Source: Bradyrhizobium huanghuaihaiense
GTDB lineage: Bacteria; Pseudomonadota; Alphaproteobacteria; Rhizobiales; Xanthobacteraceae
DNA length: 64,000 bases
Direction: 5' to 3'
Assembly (NCBI RefSeq): GCF_007830635.1
Contig: NZ_VLLA01000011.1
Location: 1-64,000, forward strand
The notes below the pieces were generated by a model. The model worked only from the letters and a program-made list of their open reading frames with translations. It was not told the origin of the DNA and did not search any database. Positions 58,267-64,000 of the stretch are shown piece by piece. Position 1 is the first letter of the stretch, and each line of letters opens with the position of its first letter. The position numbers were made by a program, and so were the translations under genes.

Positions 58267-58295
58267 CCGTGACAGCCGCAAAACGGCTGTCACGG
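58267..58295 (-). terminator. 12 bp stem hairpin between the broken binding-protein gene and rpiB
   Basis: CCGTGACAGCCG-CAAAA-CGGCTGTCACGG is a perfect 12 bp stem with a 5-base loop, 12 bases after the binding-protein stop. On the minus strand no U-run follows, so it is more likely an mRNA-stabilising or partial-termination hairpin. It recalls the hairpin after the LIV binding protein. Confidence 0.6.
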
Positions 58296-58306
58296 TTCTC
58301 GTGGTT

Positions 58307-59101
58307 TCAGCTACGCATGTCCGCCGGCAGATCGACGCCGTGGAATTTCTTGTAGATCGCGTTGAGCTTGCCGTTCTTGACGTTCTCGGTGATCCAGGCG
58401 TTGAGCTTGTCCATCAGGCGCTGCTCGCCCTTCTTCAGGCCGATGGCGAGGTCGAAGGTCGCCAGCGGAATCCGGGACTCGAATACGCGCGAGGGATTCT
58501 TCACCCCGATCTGGTTGATGATGGTCGCGGACGAGCCGACGCAATCGACCTGGCCGGACACGGCCGCGGTCACCATGGTGGCGTCGTCGTCGTAGCGGGC
58601 GATCTTGAGGTCCTTGTCCTTCATGTTGGACAGGGTGGTGTCCTGTGTGGTGCCGCGCGAGACGCCGATCGACTTGTCCTTCAGGTCCGGCCAATCCTTG
58701 ACCGTCGACGACTTCATGCAGCCGACGTCGGATTGCGGCGTCGCTTAGCGCTTGGTGAAGTCGATCACCTTGGCGCGTTCGGGCGTCACCGACAGGGTCG
58801 AGATGATGATGTCGGCCTTGCCGGTGAGGACGTTGGGGATGCGGGTCGCCCCCGTGGTCTGGATGAACTCGAGCTCGAGCCCCCAGTCCTTGGCGAGCAG
58901 CTGCGCGACCTCGACGTCCGAACCGGTCGGCTTCATGCTCGAGTCCATCATGCCCGAGGGCGGGATGGCGAGGTCGGTCGAGATGCGGATCTTCTTTGCC
59001 TGCGTGATGTCGTCGAGCAGGTCGGCGGATGCCGGCGTCGCCGCCATCATGATGAGGCCGCACAATGCGGCGGCGGTGCCCAGCAATGTCTTGTTTGTCA
59101 T
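58307..59101 (-). pseudogene. PAAT-type amino acid ABC substrate-binding protein, interrupted by an in-frame stop
   Basis: Two open segments in the same frame: the N-terminal 118 codons (signal peptide 'LCGLIMMAATPASA', then 'KKIRISTDLAIPPSGMMDS', 'LSVTPERAKVIDFTKR') end in TAA at 58747-58745, and the rest ('MKSSTVKDWPDLKDKSIGVS', 'SGQVDCVGSSATIINQIG') starts 28 bases on. Between them, a one-base shift would read 'YSDAAI', close to the family's usual text, and returning to frame would need a second compensating change. So a single nonsense change, or a pair of nearby indels, broke a typical 265-residue binding protein. Sequencing error cannot be excluded. Confidence 0.72.
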
Positions 59102-59121
59102 TCTTGGTTCTCCTCTCCCTG

Positions 59122-59877
59122 TTATGATTTTAGATTTCCCGTCCCCACGAATTGTGTAAGTTCGGGTGTGGTCGGCGACGTCAGGATCGAGGCGGGTCCG
59201 GTCTCGTGGACCTTGCCGCGATGCATGAACACGATCCGGTCGGCGATGCCTTTGGCAAAGCCCATCTCGTGGGTGACCATCACCATGGTCATGCCGTCCG
59301 CCGCGAGTTGCTCGATCACCTTCAGCACCTCGGCGGTGAGCTCGGGATCGAGCGCGGACGTGACCTCGTCGAACAGCATGACCTTCGGCTGCATCGCCAG
59401 CGAGCGGGCGATCGCCGCGCGCTGCTGCTGGCCGCCGGAGAGCTGCTCGGGATAGGCGTGCAGCTTCTCCTCGAGCCCGACCTGCGCCAGCACTTTTCGC
59501 GCGAGATCCCTGGCCTGGGCCGTTGCCATGCCCTTCACCGCGCAGGGCGCGAGCGTGATGTTCTGCTCGATCGTGAGGTGCGGAAACAGATTGTAGCTCT
59601 GGAACACGATGCCGACGTCCTGGCGCAGTGCGCGCAAATCGACGTCGGGGCGATCGACCCGGTGGCCGCAGACGACGATCTCGCCGCCGTCGACCTTCTC
59701 GAAACGGTCGATGCAGCGCAGCGCCGTGCTCTTGCCGGAGCCGGAGCGGCCGATCAGCGCGAGCACTTCGCCGCGCTCGACGGCAAAGGAGACGCCGTCG
59801 AGCACCCGCAGCGGGCCGAAGCTCTTCTGCACGTTGCGAAGCGAGACGATCGGTTCGGAAGAGGAGTTCTGCTGCAT
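59122..59877 (-). CDS. PAAT-family ABC transporter ATP-binding protein
   Basis: 251 aa. Walker A 'GRSGSGKSTALRCI', signature 'LSGGQQQRAAIARSLA' and Walker B 'VMLFDEVTSALDPE' identify the GlnQ/HisP-type subunit of polar amino acid importers. It serves the two permeases encoded just upstream, one base away. The downstream binding protein is broken, so transport may be lost or use another receptor. Confidence 0.92.
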   Translation of the reverse strand: MQQNSSSEPIVSLRNVQKSFGPLRVLDGVSFAVERGEVLALIGRSGSGKSTALRCIDRFEKVDGGEIVVCGHRVDRPDVDLRALRQDVGIVFQSYNLFPHLTIEQNITLAPCAVKGMATAQARDLARKVLAQVGLEEKLHAYPEQLSGGQQQRAAIARSLAMQPKVMLFDEVTSALDPELTAEVLKVIEQLAADGMTMVMVTHEMGFAKGIADRIVFMHRGKVHETGPASILTSPTTPELTQFVGTGNLKS

Positions 59878-59878
59878 G

Positions 59879-60553
59879 TCAGGCCGGTGCGAGGTTGGAC
59901 CTGCCGCGCCCCATCCGCCGCTCCAGCCTCTGGCTGAACAGCGACAGCGGATAGCACATGGCGAAATAGGTGACGGCGATGATGGCGTAGATGGCGAACG
60001 GCTCGAACAGCGAGTTGTTGACGATCTGGCCCGAGCGCATCAGCTCGACGAAGCCGACCACCGAGGCGAGCGAGGTGTTCTTGATGATCTGCACCATGAA
60101 GCCGACGGTCGGCGGCGTCGCGATGCGGATCGCCTGCGGCAGGATCACCTTGATCATGCGCTGCGTCCGGCTCAGTGCGAGGCCTTCGGCGGCCTCCCAT
60201 TGCGGCTTCGGCACGGACTGGATGCAGCCGCGCCAGATCTCGCCGAGATAGGCGGCGACGTAGAGCGTGAGCGAGGCGCTGGCGGCCGTGAGGGGCGAGA
60301 CCTTGAGGCCGATCGCGGCGAGGCCGAAATAGCCGAGGAACAGGATGACGAGCAGCGGCGTGCCCTGAACGAGCTGGACATAGGTTGCGCTGGCGAGCCG
60401 CACCGATTTCAGCGGCGAGATCCGTGCCAGCGCGATGATGAAGCCGACGATGCCGCCGCCGATCAGTGCGATCACCGACAGGCCGATGGTCCACAGCGCG
60501 CCCTGGCCGAGGAACATCAGATGGTTGATGTTGAGATGTCCGCCCATGCTCAT
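59879..60553 (-). CDS. PAAT-family ABC transporter permease
   Basis: 224 aa with five to six helices. The EAA motif region 'EIWRGCIQSVPKPQWEAAEGL' near 120-140 contacts the ATPase, and 'LVQGTPLLVILFLGYFGLAA' near 61-80 is typical of HisM/GlnP permeases. It starts one base after the other permease stop. Together they form a heterodimeric channel for a polar amino acid or similar small polar compound. Confidence 0.92.
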   Translation of the reverse strand: MSMGGHLNINHLMFLGQGALWTIGLSVIALIGGGIVGFIIALARISPLKSVRLASATYVQLVQGTPLLVILFLGYFGLAAIGLKVSPLTAASASLTLYVAAYLGEIWRGCIQSVPKPQWEAAEGLALSRTQRMIKVILPQAIRIATPPTVGFMVQIIKNTSLASVVGFVELMRSGQIVNNSLFEPFAIYAIIAVTYFAMCYPLSLFSQRLERRMGRGRSNLAPA

Positions 60554-60554
60554 C

Positions 60555-61238
60555 TCACAGTGGCGTGCCGAGCCGGCGCCGGCGCGGGAACAGCACGAGG
60601 CCGAGGCCCCAGAAGCCGGCGCGCATCACCAGCGACAGGATGACGTAGAGCACGGCGACGATGATGTAGGTCTCGAACGCGCGATAGGTGTCCGACTGGA
60701 TGTAGTTGGCGACCGCGGTGAGCTCCTCGGCCGAGATCTGCGAGCAGACCGAGGAGGCCAGCATCAAGAGCACGAACTGGCTGGTCAGCGCCGGATACAC
60801 CTTCTCGACTGCCGGCAGCAGGATGATGTGCCAGTAGATCTGGAGCCGCGACAGCGCCAGCCCTTCGGCCGCCTCGATCTGTCCGCGCGGGATCGCCTCG
60901 AAGCCGGCGCGCATGATCTCGGCGGTGTAGGCGCCGACATTGATGGTCAGCGCGGCCACGGCGACCGCGAAGGCGGAGAATTTCAGCCCGAGGCTGGCGA
61001 GGCCGAAATAAACCAGGAAGATCTGCACCAGGAGCGGCGTGTTGCGGATGGTCTCGACATAGGCCTTGCAGGCGCCCGCGATCAGCGCGTTGTGCGTGCC
61101 GCGTCCGACCGCCGCGAGCGTGCCGAGCAGGGCGCCGAGCACCGTCGCGAACGCGGCAAGCTCCAGCGTGAGGACGGCGCCGGCGAGAAAACTCGGCCAA
61201 CGCTCCAGCACTGCGGGAAAGTCGAGTTGCAGGCTCAT
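60555..61238 (-). CDS. PAAT-family ABC transporter permease
   Basis: 227 aa, partner of the permease at 59879. 'YVETIRNTPLLVQIFLVYFGL' near 59-79 and 'EIMRAGFEAIPRGQIEAAEGL' near 110-130 are the matching conserved loops. Ten bases separate it from the upstream dehydrogenase. Family assignment is secure, substrate is not. Confidence 0.92.
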   Translation of the reverse strand: MSLQLDFPAVLERWPSFLAGAVLTLELAAFATVLGALLGTLAAVGRGTHNALIAGACKAYVETIRNTPLLVQIFLVYFGLASLGLKFSAFAVAVAALTINVGAYTAEIMRAGFEAIPRGQIEAAEGLALSRLQIYWHIILLPAVEKVYPALTSQFVLLMLASSVCSQISAEELTAVANYIQSDTYRAFETYIIVAVLYVILSLVMRAGFWGLGLVLFPRRRRLGTPL

Positions 61239-61248
61239 CGCCGTCGCT

Positions 61249-62148
61249 TCAGCCGGTTGTCTGGTTGGTCATGCGATCATAGACGCGGAACAGCGCTTGG
61301 TTGCCGTTGCTGCCTTCGCCATGGGCGCGCGCATCGACATATTGGCTGGTGACCAGCGCGGTGCCGGGCAGGGGCACGTTCAGGGCCTGCGCGTGCTCCT
61401 GCACCAGGCGGAGGTCTTTGAGCTGCAGATCGATCCGGAAGCCGGCGGATACGTCGCCCACGATCATCGCGGGGCCGAGCTTGTCGAGCATCCAGGAGGC
61501 GGCGGAGCCACCGAGCAGCACCCGGCGCAGCAGATTGAGATCGAGGCCCGAAGCGCGTCCGAGCGCCAGCGCCTCGCAGATCGCCTGGATGTTGATGCCG
61601 CAGATCAGCTGATTGCAGAGCTTGACCGTCTGGCCGGCGCCGGACGCGCCGACATGGGTGATGGTGGTGCCCATCGCGCGGAAGAACGGCTCGGCCTGCG
61701 CGAAGGCGGCTGCATCGCCGCCGGCCATGATCGAGAGCGCGGCGTTCTTGGCGCCGACTGGCCCGCCCGAAACCGGTGCATCGATGAAGCTGACGCCAAT
61801 CTTTTGCAGGTCGGCATGGATGCGGCGGACCGCGACCGGCGAGATCGTGCTCATGTCGACGATCAGCTTGCCTGTTGGTGGCGACTTCAGGAGGCCGTGC
61901 TCCCCGTAGATGGTCGCCTCGACGTGGGGCGTGTCGGGCAGCATGGTGATGACGATATCGGTGCCTTCCGCGGCATCGGCGGGACTCTTGGCGCGCGTCG
62001 CGCCGTCCTTGACGCTGTCGGTCAATGCGGCCTCGTTGAGATCGAAGACGCGGACCGCGTGGCCGGCCACCAGCAGGTTGCGCACCATCTCGCGGCCCAT
62101 CGTGCCGATGCCGATGAAGCCGACCTTGCCCTTGTCGTTCCGTCCCAT
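61249..62148 (-). CDS. 3-hydroxyisobutyrate dehydrogenase-family reductase (GarR/LtnD-like)
   Basis: 299 aa from the ATG at 62148; the open frame to 62262 is unsupported. NAD(P)-binding 'GFIGIGTMGREMV' is at 10-22, the substrate motif 'FIDAPVSGGPVGAKN' near 120-134, and the catalytic lysine lies in 'GQTVKLCNQLI' near 170-180. Relatives reduce tartronate semialdehyde or oxidise 3-hydroxyisobutyrate or threonate. With RpiB and a PfkB kinase downstream, a hydroxy-acid or sugar-acid route is likely. Confidence 0.86.
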   Translation of the reverse strand: MGRNDKGKVGFIGIGTMGREMVRNLLVAGHAVRVFDLNEAALTDSVKDGATRAKSPADAAEGTDIVITMLPDTPHVEATIYGEHGLLKSPPTGKLIVDMSTISPVAVRRIHADLQKIGVSFIDAPVSGGPVGAKNAALSIMAGGDAAAFAQAEPFFRAMGTTITHVGASGAGQTVKLCNQLICGINIQAICEALALGRASGLDLNLLRRVLLGGSAASWMLDKLGPAMIVGDVSAGFRIDLQLKDLRLVQEHAQALNVPLPGTALVTSQYVDARAHGEGSNGNQALFRVYDRMTNQTTG

Positions 62149-62191
62149 GTTATCGATCCGTTTCTTGGTTGGTTTATTGGTTCGTCCGCGA

Positions 62192-62938
62192 TCAGCCTGA
62201 AGCGCTGGTCTTGTCGATGTCGCCGACGACGGCGCGCCTGCGGTATTCGTCGCCGATGGCAAAATGCTTGCGCAGCGTCGCGTCCGCGCGCTCGGGATCG
62301 CGCGCGATCACGGCTTCGAAGATGCGACGGTGATCGTCGATCAGGTAGGTCTTCATCGACGGGAAGGCCTGCACCAGCTCGCGGCGGCTGCGATGCGAAT
62401 GCGTCAGCAGGCCCGCCATCGAAGAGTGCAGCACCGTCAGCGTCTCCGAATGCGAGGCGACGACGATGGCGCGGTGGAACTCGAAGTCGGCCATGCCGCC
62501 GGCATCGGCCTCGTCGATCGTCTCTCCGATCTTGGCGAGGGCGCGCTGCAGGCGTTCGAAATCGGCGATGTTGGCGCGCTCGCAGGCGAGCCGGATCGCC
62601 TGGCATTCGATCGCGACGCGCGCCTGCATGACGTCGTCGAGCATGTCGGCCTGCTGGGCCAGCGCGAAGGTGAAGAAGTCGTTCAGCACGGAGACATCAG
62701 GCCGGGTCACCACGGTGCCGATGCGGTCGCGGATCTCGACGATGCCGAGCACGGTGAGGGCGCGCAGCGCCTCGCGCACGATCGGCCGGCTGACGCCGAG
62801 CAGGGTTGCCAGCTCGCGTTCGGAGATGAGGCGGTCGCCCGGCTTGAGCGAGCCCGCGAGCAGGCGCTCGCGCAGGAAGGCGAACACCTTCTCGAACCCT
62901 TTTTCGCCCTCAGTGGTCCGCTTGAGCTCCATTTCCAT
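62192..62938 (-). CDS. FadR/GntR-family regulator with FCD domain
   Basis: 248 aa. Winged helix near 15-80 ('GSLKPGDRLISERELATLLG', 'SRPIVREALRALTVLGIVEI') then an FCD domain ('VMQARVAIECQAIRLACERA', 'DFEFHRAIVVASHSETL', 'DDHRRIFEAVIARDPERADA') whose Asp/His residues bind a metal and a carboxylate effector. It heads the dehydrogenase-transporter-isomerase-kinase operon, which it likely controls. A TGGT-N3-ACCA site lies directly upstream of its start. Confidence 0.9.
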   Translation of the reverse strand: MEMELKRTTEGEKGFEKVFAFLRERLLAGSLKPGDRLISERELATLLGVSRPIVREALRALTVLGIVEIRDRIGTVVTRPDVSVLNDFFTFALAQQADMLDDVMQARVAIECQAIRLACERANIADFERLQRALAKIGETIDEADAGGMADFEFHRAIVVASHSETLTVLHSSMAGLLTHSHRSRRELVQAFPSMKTYLIDDHRRIFEAVIARDPERADATLRKHFAIGDEYRRRAVVGDIDKTSASG

Positions 62939-62945
62939 CCCGTTT

Positions 62946-62967
62946 TGGTCTGATCTTGGTCAGACCA
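62946..62967. promoter_or_regulatory. FadR/FCD-type operator upstream of the GntR gene
   Basis: TGGTCTGA-N6-TCAGACCA (62946-62967) is a perfect 8 bp inverted repeat, and its right half contains TGGTCAGACCA, matching the FadR-type core TGGT-N3-ACCA. It ends eight bases before the GntR initiation codon. Autoregulation and control of the whole operon are the natural reading. Confidence 0.72.
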
Positions 62968-63069
62968 GTATGCTAACCAAGCGGCTGAGGTCAAGAGGAC
63001 AGGGACGCGTGGCTGGGAAGCGGCGAGGCGGCTTCAACAAGGCGCCTGCCAAGGCATTGAATCGCCTAG

Positions 63070-63097
63070 GGCCGGCTACTGTGCATGGGGTTGTTTT
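63070..63097 (+). repeat. Dispersed 28 bp repeat, copy 2
   Basis: Identical over 28 bases to 6250-6277, same orientation, here 90 bases upstream of the GFA-family gene. See copy 1. Confidence 0.8.
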
Positions 63098-63110
63098 TCG
63101 TATTTTGTTG

Positions 63111-63152
63111 GCCCGCCTTGCTGCTGACAGCATGTTGGCAGCAGCGGCGGGC
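63111..63152 (+). other. Stem-loop in the leader of the GFA-family gene
   Basis: GCCCGCC (63111-63117) pairs with GGCGGGC (63146-63152), and CTGCTG (63121-63126) with CAGCAG (63139-63144) inside, around a 12-base loop. It lies 35 bases upstream of the GFA start. It could be a leader hairpin or the end of the dispersed repeat; no U-run follows. Confidence 0.45.
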
Positions 63153-63187
63153 TACGACCATCTCCTGACAAACGGGGAGAGCGGGAC

Positions 63188-63556
63188 ATGCCGATCGAGG
63201 CAAGCTGTCATTGCGGAGAGACTGTGTTCGAGGTGACGGAGGCGCCCTCCAGCGTCACGCGCTGCACCTGCTCGCTCTGCGCCAAGCGCGGGGCGCTGTG
63301 GGCCTATTACACGCCGGCGCAGTTTCGCCTGCTGTCACCGGCGGACAACGTTGCGACCTATCTCTGGGGCAGCCGCATGGTCAAACATCATTTCTGCGCC
63401 AATTGCGGCTGCGGCACCTTTTCGGAATCGCCGGACTGGTCGAGCGGCAAGCCCGATTTCGACAATCCCAAGGTCGCGGTGAACGCGCGCCTGTTCGACG
63501 ATTTCGATCTCGATGCGGTGCCGATGAACATGATCGACGGCAAGAATCTGTGGTGA
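63188..63556 (+). CDS. GFA-family zinc protein (Gfa/centromere-protein-V-like)
   Basis: 122 aa with GGGGAGAGCGGGAC before the ATG. The zinc-binding cysteines of the GFA fold are present: C7-x-C9, C26-x-C28-x2-C31 and C70-x2-C73, with H67/H68 next to the last pair. The family was named for glutathione-dependent formaldehyde activation, but most members have no proven activity. Stand-alone gene here. Confidence 0.9.
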   Translation: MPIEASCHCGETVFEVTEAPSSVTRCTCSLCAKRGALWAYYTPAQFRLLSPADNVATYLWGSRMVKHHFCANCGCGTFSESPDWSSGKPDFDNPKVAVNARLFDDFDLDAVPMNMIDGKNLW

Positions 63557-63653
63557 GCATGAGGGCACGCGCATCTCTGCTGCGCGCCCGTCCTCTTGAG
63601 GCCCGGTTGAAAAGCTGATTTGTTTCCACCTCTAGAAAAAAGGGAGGAAACCC

Positions 63654-64000
63654 ATGATGCGTCTTTTTGCGCGAGTGGTGTTTGCAATGTGTCTGGCCGT
63701 TGCAGCCGGCTTCAATGCACAGGCGCAGACCAAGCCGAAGGTCACTTCGCTCGGGCCTGACTTCCCCAAGGCCGCGCTGTTCGTCGGCAACAGCTTCTTC
63801 TATTACAACAATGGCATGCCCGGGCATCTCACCTTCATGGAGCGAGCCGCCGATGCCGCCAACAAGGCGGCCTATCGCAACACCATGGTCACGATCGGCG
63901 GCTCCGGCCTCGACTGGCACGACATGGACAATCTGCTGCGGGCGGGCGGCATCGGCGCCTATTCCTTCGACGAGCAGAACGTCGTGATCTTCAACAAGCC
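63654..64000 (+). CDS. Secreted SGNH-like/DUF4886-type protein, N-terminal part (cut by window edge)
   Basis: 115 complete codons before the window ends. AGGGAGGAAACCC precedes the ATG at 63654. A signal peptide covers about 1-25 ('VVFAMCLAVAAGFNAQA'). 'ALFVGNSFFYYNNGMPGHL' follows near 41-59, resembling block I of SGNH hydrolase-like DUF4886 proteins, with a serine in the GNS motif as potential nucleophile. The remaining blocks lie outside the window, so activity cannot be judged. Confidence 0.7.
   Translation, partial: MMRLFARVVFAMCLAVAAGFNAQAQTKPKVTSLGPDFPKAALFVGNSFFYYNNGMPGHLTFMERAADAANKAAYRNTMVTIGGSGLDWHDMDNLLRAGGIGAYSFDEQNVVIFNK

Noticed and set aside
1..64000. CRISPR arrays, tRNA and rRNA genes
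   Set aside because: No regularly spaced short repeats and no cloverleaf-like or rRNA-like stretches were seen; the repeats present are isolated palindromes.

Overview
The window is high-GC alphaproteobacterial chromosome, most likely Bradyrhizobium or a close relative in the Nitrobacteraceae. This rests on the gene families (LIV-type amino-acid importers, DUF47-pit, radA-cvpA-purF, ohr/ohrR, many LysR/GntR/TetR/MarR regulators) and on several families of 80-140 bp palindromic repeats of the kind scattered through Bradyrhizobium intergenic regions. No rRNA, tRNA or CRISPR array was seen. About 75 protein genes are supported; several start with GTG or TTG.

Left edge (1-5.5 kb): the 5' part of an IS110-family transposase (minus strand, cut by the window edge) with a structured leader, then an O-methyltransferase, an amidase, a TetR regulator and a CCG-domain Fe-S protein. 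This block looks accessory. 5.6-17.9 kb: small metabolic and stress genes with their regulators. They include divergent lysR/SDR, a MarR-GNAT fusion with a palindromic operator over its start codon, ohr/ohrR with two near-identical operators, an autoregulated-looking gntR-symporter-threonine aldolase operon, and a His-rich PadR regulator. 18-28.8 kb: an acetolactate-synthase-like enzyme flanked by two copies of an 82 bp palindrome, a Lin0512-GNAT pair, a DUF2892-ECF sigma-AhpD cluster, and assorted oxidative-stress and small genes.

29-35.9 kb: a five-gene LIV-type ABC importer operon with a terminator-like hairpin between the binding protein and the permeases, then DUF47-pit behind a candidate Pho box, then a sugE/gdx exporter preceded on the minus strand by a two-hairpin guanidine-II (mini-ykkC) riboswitch. 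36-52.5 kb: mostly core genes (prfC, YfgM-like protein, der, purF, cvpA, radA), an adenylate-forming ligase, NnrU, an MFS exporter, and an orphan second LIV binding protein closely related to the first.

52.6-55.9 kb: a periplasmic sugar/autoinducer-type binding protein translationally coupled to a membrane GGDEF-EAL protein, a likely ligand-sensing c-di-GMP module. 56.8-62.9 kb: a minus-strand catabolic operon (FadR-type regulator, beta-hydroxyacid dehydrogenase, two PAAT permeases, a binding protein broken by an in-frame stop, ATPase, RpiB-type isomerase, PfkB kinase). The right edge holds a GFA-family protein and the start of a secreted SGNH-like protein.

Most informative for follow-up: the guanidine-II riboswitch with a visible anti-Shine-Dalgarno pairing, the binding protein/GGDEF-EAL pair, the structured IS110 leader (RBS sequestration or bridge RNA), the disrupted binding-protein gene, and the operator palindromes abutting regulator start codons.
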